Below are positions 1 through 11,738 of a DNA stretch of 64,000 nucleotides, in pieces. Position 1 is the first letter of the stretch. The number at the start of each line of letters is the position of its first letter. This stretch comes from Phoronis australis. Its lineage: Eukaryota; Phoronida; Phoronidae. The notes beneath the pieces are model-generated. The model did not search any database. It was given only the letters and a program-made list of their open reading frames with translations, and was not told the DNA's origin. Where the stretch lies: contig NMRA01000049.1 of the NCBI GenBank assembly GCA_002633005.1, forward strand, positions 62,001-126,000. Reading direction: 5' to 3'. Position numbers and translations under genes: made by a program.

Positions 1-663
1 AATCATAAACATTATCAAGATGTGATTTTAGGATTGTAGTGACAGGGGAACAGTGGGCAGGCCATATTTCATTCTTTAGGGCAAAATGACACTGACATAT
101 GTATAAAGAAAACAAAACAACTTAAACCAAATAAACGGTTTTCATTACAGGTTCTTGAAAGCGAAGGTAATGCATGCTGCTTCATCTGCCAAACATCAAC
201 CGGCGAGGACAGCAAGCTGAAAACTTTCAACGAAAACACTTGGTCAACACTGAAGAACGTCACTACTCTACGTAAAAAATTAAAATGTGACAAATACTCC
301 CTTGTTACGCAACGAATAGTGGAAGCTAGTGAAACAGAATTATATCTTCGCTATCACCCATCGTGCTACAGAAAATACACTGCTGTTAAACGGCCAAGAG
401 ATGGACCGTCAGTTGACGACACAACTCCTAGTAAAATGGCCTCTATTGTTACAAGACGTTGCAGTCCCCTCCCAAAGTCCGATGATAAAGGCATGTTGAA
501 AGGTTCTTGCATATTCTGTGGGAAAAGCCGAAAGAAGAAGAATGGGAAAGAGGAACCAAGGGTCAAGATATTAACATTGTCTGGCTGTCACTCCCTCCGC
601 CAAGCGGCCAAATCATCTAGTAATGAGCGCTTAAGAAGCCTGGTTTTCAGTGATGTTGACTTA

Positions 664-1130
664 ATAGCAAAGGAAGCTGAATACCACAAGTCCTGTCGAG
701 CTCTCTTCACAAAAGAAACTTCTGGTCAGGAAAGTGGAAATTTAAGGGATCTACACCACCAAGCATTTACGCAAACACGCAACTACATTCAAATTGAGGT
801 TCTTGAAAACCGGCGGTCAGTACTTCTCTCTACTTTGCTAGATTTGTACAAAGAAGAGTANTCAACATCACCCTCAGTCCGCACCGGGCTCGTAAAATCG
901 GGGCGCCTTGGTCGTAGATACCGCCCCCGTTACAATAGCAAAGGAAGCTGAATACCACAAGTCCTGTCGAGCTCTCTTCACTAAAGAAACTTCTGGTCAG
1001 GAAAGTGGAAATTTAAGGGATCTACACAACCAAGCATTTACGCAAACACGCAATTACATTCAAATTGAGGTTCTTGAAAACCGGCGGTCAATATTTCTCT
1101 CTACTTTGCTAGATTTGTACAAAGAAGAGT
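664..1130 (+). repeat. Direct duplication around a contig join
   Basis: Bases 664-859 recur almost exactly at 935-1130, offset 271, separated by an N at 861 and about 70 unrelated bases. Both copies encode the second YHKSC motif. The placement at an N favours two contig ends that were not merged over a real domain duplication. Confidence 0.75.
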
Positions 1131-2840
1131 TTGTAAGTAATGGTGGGACAGAAGCTGATGTCTCAGCATACACAACTCAGAATCTCCTTAAGAAGATCAA
1201 AGAACAATTTGGAGACAGAATTCAAGTGAGATTGTCAAATCAGCGGAAAGGCAATTTTATTTTTAGCTCCACTGTAACAGAAGAAGATGCATTAGTTCAG
1301 CAGCAAGGTGAAACTGAAGAAAACTACCAAAATGACAAACTGAGGTGGGCCGCTCTTCATCTTCGGTCTCAAATCTTGCAACTGCCTAAGTCAAAGACAC
1401 CTATTCCAACAACAGTGCAGAATTTGAAATCATGTGCACCAAAGATACCGCAGCAACTTGAACTGTTCTACCGAACACTTCTCGGTGGCCTTACAACCTC
1501 AAACTCTCAAAGAGAATCCATTGACCGCAAAGTGACCGCAATGGCATCTGATGCCATTTACAACGTTACCCGTGGTAATGTGAGGCTGTGGAAGCACACG
1601 TCCCTGGGACTTGGTCTGTCTTTTCTGACAGGTTCAAAACTGTCTTTGCAAATTCTTAACAGAGCAGGACATTCCATCGGCTACAAAGAAAGCAAAGGCC
1701 TTGAGACTGAGTTTGCGTATTCCATAGAGTCGTATGAACGCGAAGCACCGGGTGGTATTCGACTCCTTCCAAATCTAGCCACTGCTTCTGTTTGGGATAA
1801 TAATGACGCACACGTCGAAACGTTAGATGGCATGTCAACACTGCACGCAACTGTTGGTCATAGCTACCAAAATGTGGTGGAAGAAGAAAGGGAAGACTCT
1901 TCTGCTGCACTGTTGTTTCGAGAAGGAAGGAATCGCCGACAGTTTGTGGGGGTGGAGCGAGAAGTGCAGCCATTCAGAAAATCTCTTAAGGATGTTACTT
2001 TTTCAAGTAACATAAACATAAACTCTGCTCAAACACGTGACAATCTTGTCAGAGGCACTGAAGTAAACTACAAGAAGATACAGCTCAACTTGTTGGATCT
2101 CTACTGGTTTTTGAAACTAAGGGAAGGTAATACTCCACTGCATGCTGGATTTATGAGCAGTTACATACGTGACCCATTGCCTCTTCAAAGGATCTGTTAC
2201 ATGGACCCCATTTCAAAATCACCAACCAACAACGATGTTGTTAAAGANGAACATGACAGGGATAATGGCTTTCCGCAACTCAGAGAATGACACAAAGGGC
2301 AATGGCTGTAACTGAACTTAGAACGTTTGCAGGACATGAAATCGGGGAGAATGCAAAGAGTCAGTGCAGTCTTTCAAGAATCAAAAAAGATAAGGAACAG
2401 ATGGCATCACTCAGTGTCAAAATCGACAATTTCTGCAATCCGTTTGAGAACAATGCTCCACCGGGTCTGGTTAATATCGCAACTGGCCAAGCAGCATCCC
2501 AAGCAACGGAAGACTACCTGATCAATGCGCTGAGCCGAGACCATGATGCGAGGGGAAAATTCCATCAGCAATGGGAAAATGACAGCAGTAGGTTTCTGCG
2601 ACCAGTTAAACGTACAGCTGTCCAAAATTTCCCTCCTGAAAGCGTGAAGAATAAAGCCAAGACATCGGCCTCCCAGAGAAACAAGACAGCCGCAGAGAGT
2701 CTAAGAGATTTGTTCATACGCATAGTCGTAGTTGTAGCAGACTTCGATCTTCGACAACTTCTGATCTCACATCCTGTCACACCTTATCCATTAGCACTTG
2801 CTCACTGCGATGGAGCGCTGGTCAAAACGGAAAGTCTGCT

Positions 2841-2975
2841 TTGCTGAAAAAAATTGAATTGTTCCAGACAGAACCTATAACAGATGGAGATTTTCTACAC
2901 GACTACGNTTGCTGAAAAAACTTGAATTGTTCCAGACAGAACCTATAACAGATGGAGATTTTCTACACGACTACG
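2841..2975 (+). repeat. Duplicated contig ends flanking N at 2908
   Basis: Bases 2841-2907 and 2909-2975 are the same 67-base stretch with one A/C difference, abutting a single N. This is an overlap left unmerged by the assembler. Removing one copy makes the reading frame continuous into 2976-3412. Confidence 0.85.
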
Positions 2976-3394
2976 TGAAGGTTTATGATGGCGGACTTCT
3001 TCTACATTCAGTCATCTCACAGACGAGAATAGGTGCAAGTTACGAATCAGTTGCACGGTCGATGTTATCAGTGGTCTGTTCGGGGAGGGCAGAGGAAGCT
3101 CACTTGTGTCTAGACAAGTACGTAAAAAACTCAATTAAGGACAGTGAACGGAAACATCGCGGGGACTTTAATTCCATGTATGCCATAACAGGGCCTGATC
3201 AAACTATGCGACAGAGCTCACAAACACTTCTGAACAACAGCGCGTTGAAGAATGAACTGGCAAAGTTCCTTTTGACGGAATGGAGAAAAGACCATTATTG
3301 GCATATGTTTGGTGGGAAAATCTTGTTTGTTTCCCACGGTGGTGACTGCTACCAGTTCTTTCCCGACGATAACCAGCAAATCATGGTGACAAAA

Positions 3395-3910
3395 CCTCTT
3401 GGATTGATCTAGCTCAATTTTAGCCCTTTTTGATAATCGTCTGGCAAGGGCACCCCACCGCAGAAATTGTCTGGCATGTATCTTTTGTGCCATGTTCAGT
3501 GATGCTGAACATCGTGCAATTGGTTTCAAACGGTTACCTGATGGATTGATCTAGCTCAATTCTGGTATTTGGGCGCGTCTGGCGGGGGTAACCCACCACT
3601 AGATTTGTCTGGCAGTGTTCATTCGTGATACCTGGGCTTACGGTGAATATTTTGCCATTGGTTTCAAGCGGTTACCTCTTGGATTGATCTAGCTCAATTT
3701 TTGTACCCTGTATATGTTCGTCTGGCGGGTAGTCCCCACCACTGAAATTGTCTGGCAGTGGCCAATTTTGATACAGTGGATTACGTAGTAGGTATCCAAG
3801 GCAGTTTGAAGTGGTTACCAGAAAAGTTGATCTAGCTCAATTTTCGAGTGTCATTCTCTTGGCTCCCCTGACCACACCCACCAAAGCGAACCTGCCAGAC
3901 GGCCATTTCC
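3395..3910 (+). repeat. Tandem array, about 140-bp unit, four copies
   Basis: The block TTGATCTAGCTCAATTT recurs at about 3404, 3546, 3684 and 3827 (spacings 142, 138, 143). Each unit also holds two GTCTGGC boxes flanking CCCACC and ends with GGTTACC. The fourth unit is divergent and carries the GTCTGGC box in inverted form near 3892. The array starts inside the last codons of the broken Cys/His gene, so it is probably part of that element or a later junction. Confidence 0.8.
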
Positions 3911-4942
3911 AAGCATCAGGATACCCATAGAGTACTGTGGCACCAAAGAAAATTGGTTACCTTTTCATGCCCAAAATAGCTCTGGGATCCCGGTCTATTT
4001 TTAACGAAGCTCTTACATTCATATTGTATTAAGCAAATTACTTTAATTTTCCATGATGTACAAATTGTAGGTCTGGAGCAATAATTACGGTGGCATGGAT
4101 TATTGAATAACATATGGACACTTCAAAAGTATGGCGAATATAAGAAATCCAAATTAGTGGGAATGTATTGCTTGGAATTATGTGCCGAAAGAAGCTTTCA
4201 AATCATTTAGTACTAACCACAAGAGCAATGCGATTGCACCGCAAATAGTGTTTCATCTACTGAATGTTTCTATCATAAAAATGGCCTTCATAATGGTGCA
4301 GAATACATCGGACCAGTCTGAAATTGGGAAGGCACCGTCATCTCTCAATACTTACAAAAATTTCAAGAAAATTAGCCATTAAAGGAACTCCAAAGATACA
4401 AACTGGCAAATATAATAATGTTCCCATTATGAAGCAAAGCGGTAGTCAAATCTGTCCATCTGCTGCCAAATTGTGATCTTGCAAGGAGTTTGGTAGACAC
4501 AGCCGCAGATGTGAAAAAATGTCATGAGGGGATGCCAAAGTAGATGAAAATCGATGCCAGTCGTGCTCTTGTCAGGAGGAACACGTCTGTCGAATTTTCA
4601 TAACGATTCTCAGAGCAGTTTGGACGATACAAAAAATAATTGATAAGATGGCTACTAGACGGTGCAGAATCTATCAAATTCATTCCAAAATTTTCATCCA
4701 AAACCGGAAAACTTTTGTCCTCCATTGTTCGTGTGATTTGCACAGAACAGGCATCATGGTGCAACATTTAGAAATAAAAATTTCCAGCATAAGCGACGAC
4801 GAAGCAAGCCTGACATGTGTAAAGTAGAAGTTGGCATCTTAATGTATTTAGCAGGAGAGCAATTTCTCAAAACGAAGAATTTTTACCACTAAATGTGATT
4901 TGTGTTTACCGGTTAAAGTGTTTCATAACCATTACACAATAC
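3911..4942. other. Intronic sequence, no feature seen
   Basis: AT-rich sequence downstream of the last visible LRRK-like exon. I looked on the minus strand for the next Roc exon (the guanine-specificity motif region) and did not find one. Short open frames here have no recognisable motif. Confidence 0.4.
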
Positions 4943-5065
4943 CTGGATATTAATGAGCCATTTCTTCATTTGATAGATGGCTTTTTCACCATCAGTTATC
5001 TTCCACAACAGCAGGTACAGCGCCCTCTTTGAGAGGAAGTACTGATGAGTGGCGTAGTACTCCTT
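4943..5065 (-). CDS. LRRK1: LRRK1-like exon: Roc domain after switch II
   Basis: A 41-codon exon, phase 0 at both ends, with acceptor TTCTGTTTGCAG and donor CAG|GTATTG. It encodes KEYYATHQYFLSKRALYLLL and continues to WLINIQ. In LRRK Roc domains the stretch after the G3 motif reads like this: a tyrosine/histidine segment, then the hydrophobic beta strand ALYLLLW. It joins directly to the DFGGQ exon. It is the last exon I can place. Confidence 0.88.
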
Positions 5066-5344
5066 CTGCAAACAGAATCACATCTTATCAACACAGAACC
5101 CAACACACAGAGCCCCCTATTGATAACACTTGATGAATACAAGCGATGTCACATCACCAACCAAGATTCAATAGCTGAGTAACTTCTTTTTAATTCCGTT
5201 AAACCACTCCAGTTTTTGAATTTGCCTAATGTTTCAAAGGTTATTGTGCAAAAAATAAAAATCAAGGCTTGACACAAAAACTGAAGTTTAAACACCGACC
5301 ACGCCAAATAATAGTCTTCTACAAGGTATCACCATTGCATAACA

Positions 5345-5800
5345 ATGTCACCCACCATACTAACCAACTGACCATAATAATACTACCCATCTGACCCCGA
5401 ATATCCCCCACCTGAAAACCCAACGCTACCCTTCTGACAACCCATGTTAGCACCACCTGACTCAAGTGCTACCCACATGACTCCTATCGATGCCTTACCT
5501 CAACCCAACACTAACCACTGACCCCAAATAATGAACCCATCCGACCTATCACCTAATATTACATGCCCGACTCCCAATACTAAATATAGCAACAATCCCA
5601 CATGCAAATGTCATCCACCTGACACCCATTGATGCCCAACTCCAAAGGAGCCTGCAGGGCTCTTAGCTACCCACTATGTCCATGACCGCAGTGCCTGTCA
5701 AATGCCACCAACCTGACACCCAATGATGTCCGACTCCAAAGGACCCTACAGGATGCTTTAGCTACCCCCTATGTCGATGACCCCAGTGCCCATGCCTCTG
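5345..5800 (+). repeat. Degenerate C-rich tandem repeat in Roc intron
   Basis: Loose repetition of CCACCTGACNCCCA-type strings, strongly pyrimidine-rich on the plus strand. The clearest part is a two-copy tandem duplication of about 90 bp (5608-5698 and 5699-5789) sharing CTGACACCCA and GACTCCAAAGGA. It sits in the intron between two Roc exons. Confidence 0.6.
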
Positions 5801-5861
5801 CAAGCTACTTGATAACCTAATTACTCTTCGCATTGCGTATAATATCTCAGTCGTTACTTAC

Positions 5862-6002
5862 CTGACCCCCAAAGTCCCATGTGGAAAAGGAGATGGCGCC
5901 CCGACTTCCACTCAGAGTCACCAAGCCAATATCAACACCAACCGTTGACAGAGGCTTACCCTTTTTCTTTTCTTTGATTTTCATATTAAGTTTTCCAAAT
6001 GT
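5862..6002 (-). CDS. LRRK1: LRRK1-like exon: Roc switch I and switch II
   Basis: A 47-codon exon, phase 0 to 0, with acceptor TTTCCACTTCAG and donor CAG|GTAAGT. It encodes TVGVDIG (switch I threonine, G2) and STWDFGGQ (G3, DxxG) with a lysine-rich loop before them. The residue after DFGG is Gln, the position of the catalytic Gln in Ras-like GTPases. From memory, human LRRK1 and LRRK2 have other residues there. Confidence 0.9.
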
Positions 6003-6372
6003 CTGAAGTGGAAATTTTTTCATTATAGCCATTAGTTCCTAAAAGTTCATGCAACATTTAATTAATTTTAAGTGTGAGTATAGGCCAAGGTCCAAAAAAG
6101 TTCTGTAGGCCGAGTCAATAAACTGGCTTTTGGGCTACCAAGACAGCCTTTTAACCTCATCGTCTGCACAAAAAACAGAATTCTTCAACCTTACGTTGCA
6201 AACTAAAGTCTTTTTCACCTCATGCACCAGTGTTTTGGAAGACTACACAACTGAAAAATAAATATTATTTTTAACCTCATGTGCTGGAGTCTGCTCAACA
6301 AATTGGCAGAACTCTTTAAAATCATACGCCTGAGTGTACTCAAAGACTAGGAGAACTTTTCAATTGGTGTAC

Positions 6373-6475
6373 CTGGGACTCTACACTTCCTCTCAAAATG
6401 TGCTGAAGCAGGGTAGTCTTCCCTATGTCCTGGACACCAACAAACATAAGTTTCATGCGATGAAACTCTTTATCC
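6373..6475 (-). CDS. LRRK1: LRRK1-like exon: Roc P-loop
   Basis: The exon starts with one base completing an Arg codon, then 34 codons to CAG|GTACAC. It encodes RMKLMFVGVQDIGKTTLLQ, a Walker A motif (GxxxxGKT) that binds the nucleotide phosphates. The acceptor CTGCGTTTCAG and its phase match the two-base overhang of the preceding LRR exon, which supports the model. Confidence 0.9.
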
Positions 6476-8557
6476 CTGAAACGCAGAGGTTCACTTACAC
6501 TACAGGCAAAAGGTATCATAAAGTGACCAATTAAGTGCTCAATAAGGAAAAGATGTAGTTGTGTCCTCAAGGTCGGCATAAGTGCAAGCCAAAAGAAAAC
6601 AGACAAATTGACCCAACATTTCGAGCCATGACGGTTGAGCCTAAATGGAATACCGCGACTGTGAAAACGGAATAGATGGTCATAGTCTCCATCCATCACA
6701 ACGGATCATTTAACAGAAAGCTATTTGAATAAAAAAATTAAGAAAATAGCAAAGCTACTTACTCTTCCTATAGATGTAATCAATGGAAAACAACCCCCCC
6801 CGCCCGATATTCTTAAACTGATACACCGCATAAAAAGGGAAGACGACCGACACACTGGAATTAGGTCAGCCCTTGACACAATTCCACAATGAAAGTCGCC
6901 GTTTCTGTCAAGTTACATTACGTGTACATCTGCTGTACATATTGTCAGAACAGTTGACATTGAGCCTACGCATTCCCTTTTTAAATTAATTTAGTTGCCC
7001 GGTTTGCTCAAGCAGCAGGCGTCAGTCGTATACTAAAGGCTGAATCTGGTAAGAGCTATGAAAACAACCAAAAGCATAATATATTTATTATTTACTTAAT
7101 TCATAGCTGTCACTGTGGCAACAAAAATCTTATAAGTACAAGCCGTAAGGGGCAATATATTTTGAACGATTATAATAAAGTTGCTGATATCATACCACTA
7201 AGTGCGCTGTAAATATGTAAATTAGGACAACACGCTTGGTTACCGAACACGATGGACCATTGTGGTGCCGTCAGCAGATTGTATTAAGAGTTTAGTCATA
7301 ATGATGCATCATTTACAGTTGAAATTAAGTGTAAAAACTCCATGTGCGCCAAGTCTAAGGAAATTGGCAAACCCTTGGACACTACTCATATTAAATGCTG
7401 ATACTCCCCGACTACGACCTTCCATCTTGCTGCCATATTTAACAGAGCGTAAGATTTATGTGTACCACAGAAAAAGTCTTTATTACTCCTCGCAAAACTT
7501 TTAACAAGCATATTAATAATTCAGCAATCCAAATTTTACTGCAAGAGCCTAACAGACTGTGTGCTCATATATTACCTTCTGTCTCCAGAACTGATTTTGA
7601 GATGAAATTTGAATCTAATAGAAGTGCAAATAAAACTTACTAAAAAGTTAGCAACGTTGCGTCTGTCTCTCACGGACTTCAGCTTGACTATTGATGTTAT
7701 TATTATTATGGCTAATAGGTGGCATTTTAACCAGACGGCTCAGCATTGCGGTCAGAACGCCACCTATTAGCCAGAACAATGATAACATCAATAGCCAAGA
7801 TGAAGTTCATGAGAGACGGACGCAACTTCGCTAACTTTAATTTGTAACTTTTATTTCCATCAATAAAATTTATTAGATTCAAATTTCATCTCAACTGGAT
7901 GTCTCAAAATTTCCATGCTTTTATGATTTTGTGTACCTGGTGAGAGTTCTTGTGTCGCATGATAAGTCAGTGTTTGTGGAAAATGGTAAGTTTCAATGGC
8001 AAGGGTTCAAAATAAGTATTCAGTGGCCGCTAGTTGGGGTTCGATTGATGTCAACAGTTTTCCAGACATAATCAGAATTCAAACCGAGTTTTCCAGCCTC
8101 ACGAGAGTCCAGATCTCAACCTCCATTCGACTTACTTCAGCCAAAAGATGTTGCAGTTAGGCGCTACCTCTAATTTTCCAAACAGCAACATTGAAATACC
8201 ACAGCTTAGGATTTGAACAGTCAACAACCACAGCTTATGGATTTTTATGACTGGCTTCTTTTGGTTGGGGATTAGGGAACCGAGATGGATACCGATGATA
8301 TCACTGTCTACAGAGCTGATGAACAAAAATGTTGGCTATTTTTGACACTGTGGCCTATAAAAACCTAATCCGTCTTCAAAAGAGACCCTGCTGCTAATTT
8401 GTTGAACAGTCCCACTCACCTTTCCTTAAGCTTGTTCAGACTGATCTCTAACCACGCCAAAAAAGAATTCAGTTTTGAACAGGAAACTGCTAGATGAAAA
8501 CAAAATTGTAGCAACATGTGATTAAGCATTTCAACCCGATAAAGTCGTTTAAAGTAC
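6476..8557. other. Intron between last LRR and P-loop exons
   Basis: Noncoding, AT-rich, with a run of ten C near 6797. It contains the foldback element at 7597-7894. I see no other feature. Confidence 0.5.
7597..7894. mobile_element. Foldback MITE-like element
   Basis: Two arms of about 135 bp are inverted copies. The left arm starts TTGAGATGAAATTTGAATCT at 7597. The right arm ends with the complement at 7894. Both reach the centre through GGCTAATAGGTGGC. The central loop is about 35 bp (7738-7772). There is no coding capacity, so it would be a non-autonomous DNA element. Confidence 0.8.
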
Positions 8558-8703
8558 CTTTTTAGGATCGACTTAAGAAAGCCTGTAATATCAGCAACGC
8601 GGTAATTTGGTTGTTCGAATAATGCCTTCAGTGGTCCCTCCAATGGACAATCTTTCACATTCAAGGTCCACAGTTTCTTCAGTCGACCCATTTGGGGTGG
8701 TAA
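8558..8703 (-). CDS. LRRK1: LRRK1-like exon: last leucine-rich repeat
   Basis: Phase 0 start after TTTATTTAG, 48 codons plus two bases to AG|GTACTT. It begins LPPQMGRLKKLWTLNVKDCP, completing an LRR whose first half (LGALMLGQNRITT) ends the previous exon. The second half, GPLKALFEQP with FLKSILK, is the helix linking the LRR solenoid to Roc. Confidence 0.87.
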
Positions 8704-8797
8704 CTAAATAAATTAAAAAGATATTAGACATAATTCACAATTTTTTGCAACTTATCGGTTTCAGAAATTTATTTATTTTTAAAAACAGCGCAAATGG

Positions 8798-8935
8798 TCC
8801 AGGGCTCTGTTTCATGAAAAGTGACTTATGACTTAAGACAGAAATTTGGTTTTGTGCTTCACACATTACTATTTCTAAACAATTATCAAATCTCACTTGA
8901 GCATTAAAGTGCCAAGTCTCGAAGTACATTTATGT
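8798..8935. repeat. Fragment of a dispersed CTGTTTCATGAAAAGTGACTTA repeat
   Basis: The core CTGTTTCATGAAAAGTGA, followed by TTAAGACAGAAA, appears here and in inverted form near 22730-22760. A related string (GTCACTTTCACGAAACCGATC) lies near 11521. This is probably the end of a MITE family. Boundaries are not resolved. Confidence 0.45.
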
Positions 8936-9057
8936 AAAACTGCGAGTTACTGAGATTATTTCTACACTGTGATGCACTTGTAGTTAATGACAAAATCTTC
9001 ATTCAATTGTAAAGTGAAAGTGTAACGCCAAGTTTCTGTCTTTAGGCCATGAAGAGC

Positions 9058-10537
9058 CCAGTCCAGGTAACAACAGCAACGCGGAGCATTGAAATGCGCC
9101 CATGAATGCACCATAAACCATTGAACGATGTGCTTCTACTCGGGGGTTGCTTATTTTTATCATAAAATGGCTATAAAATGGCGCAAATCCATCCAAATTT
9201 GGAACCTACCTTCCTTGTTTCTTTCATAGAGAGCTATTTAACAAATTTCATAAAAAAGATGCCTATACATCAAATATTATAAAAATCCATTGAGCACCTT
9301 TACATACAGACTGACAAGAGGTATTCCTAAACATGACAGCGTTTTCCCGTTCAGTGACTTTACCAGACCTTGAGGGTTCTGAGCATGTGATAACATCTAG
9401 CTTCTTTGTTAACTGTCAAGCACACTCTTTTGTCTGTTATGACAACAAGCAGGCCAATTATTTACCAGGCTTATTACAGACCACATGTGAACACTGAGTC
9501 AAACTCAGTGATTTGGTGAATTCGGAAAGAAAGATTGTCGTAACTTCGGTTACAGTTGGGCAATTTTGGCGATTAAAAAACTAAACATGATCACCATTTG
9601 ACGAAGATTTCAGAAATGCTATTGGTTTATGTTCAAATATGTTATATCTTAACAGCACAGCCCAGTCAGGGTAGATATGATCTTATTGGAGATTAGAGCA
9701 ATTATCGAACAAAAGAGAGCTGGCCCTCCAACCATCAATGCCAGAATGGAGTTAATCAGTCGTGTAAGATATTGGCTACAGCGGTAAACTTCTCAACTTG
9801 TTGTTGGGCTATACAATCGAACAAGTTGGGAGCAACGGGAAAACGCCGTAACGAAAAACTAAAATTGCCACTAGGGTCACACCGGTAGCCAGATCCATCC
9901 GAAAGTATTTGTCGTTTGTTGTCAATTTCATATAAATACACTTGCTAAATTTAGTAATTTCCTGCAGAGGGTTTAGGAGATACAGCCATGGGCACAAAAC
10001 AAGAAAAACAGCCACTAGGATGTGCTACAGTAGCCAAAGTTGTTAAAAAATCATCGTCAGCCGTCCTCTTCATAGTAAGAACATTACACGCAAATCTTCA
10101 CAATTAACCTAAAAAGGGTTTGCTTGATAGGGGGGTGGATGCCAAAAAACAGACTCAAAAGCAATAAAAAGTGGCCACTAGATGACGCAAAATACCTGGA
10201 TTCCCTCCGAAAGAGGAGGATAGTGTCCGCTCACTAATAGATGGCAATATGCCAAATTTTTATGAAAATTCATTAAGGACCTTTGAAGATTCAGACTGAG
10301 GTAAACGTAACAAAAATTGCCACAAGAGGGTACTACACTTCCAGTAGTTGGATCCGAGCGAAAGTTTGCTCATGCCATCCGTGAAAGGAACACAGTCAAG
10401 TGCTAAATTTCATGAACATACGTCAAAGGGTTTTGGAGATAGAGCACCGGATGCTGGACGGCAGCCTGACGGCAGCTGGATGGGGGCCGGACGGCAGTCA
10501 GATGGACATGGATGACGCATATTATGTGGACGCATAA
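9058..10537 (+). mobile_element. CCACTAGG-box interspersed element, copy 1
   Basis: The head GCAACGCGGAGCATTG followed by AATGCGCCCA lies at about 9068-9100. The tail GTGGACGCATAAAG ends near 10537. Inside are boxes GCCACTAGGGTCAC (9868), GCCACTAGGA (10012) and GCCACTAGATGACGC (10174). The stretch 9240-9750 is unlike other copies and may be a decayed insertion. No coding capacity. It lies in an LRRK-like intron, antisense to the gene. Confidence 0.75.
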
Positions 10538-10828
10538 AGTGACCGTCGTATGATGATCCTCTGAAGGTTGAAGTTTGCAAATGCGAATATAATTATAGCC
10601 CGCTTTCAGTCTAGCTGCTTGGGTTGCTTGGTCTTATTATGTCATCAAACTATACTGTGCCTGTTGTATGTTGACAGTCCAGTCAGATGGCTCTCAGTTC
10701 TTTCACAGGGAATGGGGTAATTGAAACGTGCACTTCAGTTCACAAACTTAATTATATTTTGGCTTCAATTTTCACCTGTACTAGGTCCACAATGCTTGAG
10801 TCACTCATGAAACAGACTCCTGTGACCG

Positions 10829-11174
10829 TTTGCATGAAACAGTCCCAAATAGGGACTCAACTAACAGTCCCTAAATCTATGTGTATTTGTGTCTTTATGG
10901 ACTCACAGATGCAATATTTTTCTATCGTTTCATCTTTATTATGATCTTCTCTTTCATTAACGACATTTTCTAATAATTGAACTAAACACTGAGCCCAGAG
11001 TTTATTGACAGTAAATAGTTACTCAGTCCTTAAATTGGGGGTGTTGCATGAAAAGATCCAAAATAAAACTAAAACAATTCAAGAAAGAGCAATCTATGTT
11101 TTCACAAGTCCAAAAATACGCAGTAGATTTAGGAAACTTAGTTGAGTCCCTACTTGGGACTGTTTCATGCAACC
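10829..11174. mobile_element. MITE-like element with about 50-bp terminal inverted repeats
   Basis: The left arm 10829-10880 contains GCATGAAACAGTCCCAA and AGGGACTCAACTAA. The right arm 11123-11174 is its reverse complement with few changes. The roughly 240-bp interior has no coding frame. Confidence 0.72.
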
Positions 11175-11738
11175 GGCCAGTGAATACCATACATAGATTC
11201 AGCGCCATCTTGAAGCTTGGAGAAGAGGCTGGCATGGACTAAGTAGTCAGAGTAGTTTAGAAAATACTTTTCAAATGGATGACTCCCCTTTGTCATAATC
11301 CAGGGGTCTGTTTTACAAAATAAGACTAAAGAAGGCATGGGTTTAGTCTCATCACTGCTGGGATATGATTCGTACAAATTTTCCCAGTACGTAGTTACTA
11401 GTAATTTTGGGTAGATGTATATTCTCGGATACTTTGCTAAAAGCGCTTTTATTATAATTCAGAAATATTTATGTGGAGCGTAAGACCTACTTTCTGTCTT
11501 CTAAGACTTAAAAAATCTTACGTCACTTTCACGAAACCGATCCCACTCAGATGAGAATTTAAGACTTCTAGGAAAATTGAGCTCTGTTCCGTTTTGACCT
11601 AATTAAGCTTGATCCACTACTGTGACAAGCCAGTTATTGACCCTGGCCTATCAAAGCTTGTCAGTACATTTTTTCAACATTATCATAAATACCTGACGTG
11701 AGCAAAAACCAAAAAATCAGTCACAAAGACCCACTTAC

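Larger units (their letters stand above)
151..3412 (+). pseudogene. Broken multicopy Cys/His protein gene (mobile-element-like family)
   Basis: An exon opens at 151 after the acceptor TTTTCATTACAG. Module 1 has CCFIC (175-189) and a downstream YHPSC (352-366). Module 2 has CIFC (508-519) and YHKSC (682-696). Both fit a C-x2-C...H-x3-C zinc-binding pattern. A long body follows (935-2290, 2287-2840, 2909-3412) with no domain I can name. I recall such proteins as repetitive uncharacterised genes of aquatic invertebrates, which is memory rather than proof. It is broken: a contig join with a duplicated segment at 861, a frame change between 2248 and 2288, an apparent one-base loss near 2833 (reading passes from frame 1 to frame 2), and another join at 2908. 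The C-terminus stops where a tandem repeat begins. Any first exon lies left of the window. Sequencing error could explain some breaks. Confidence 0.7.
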
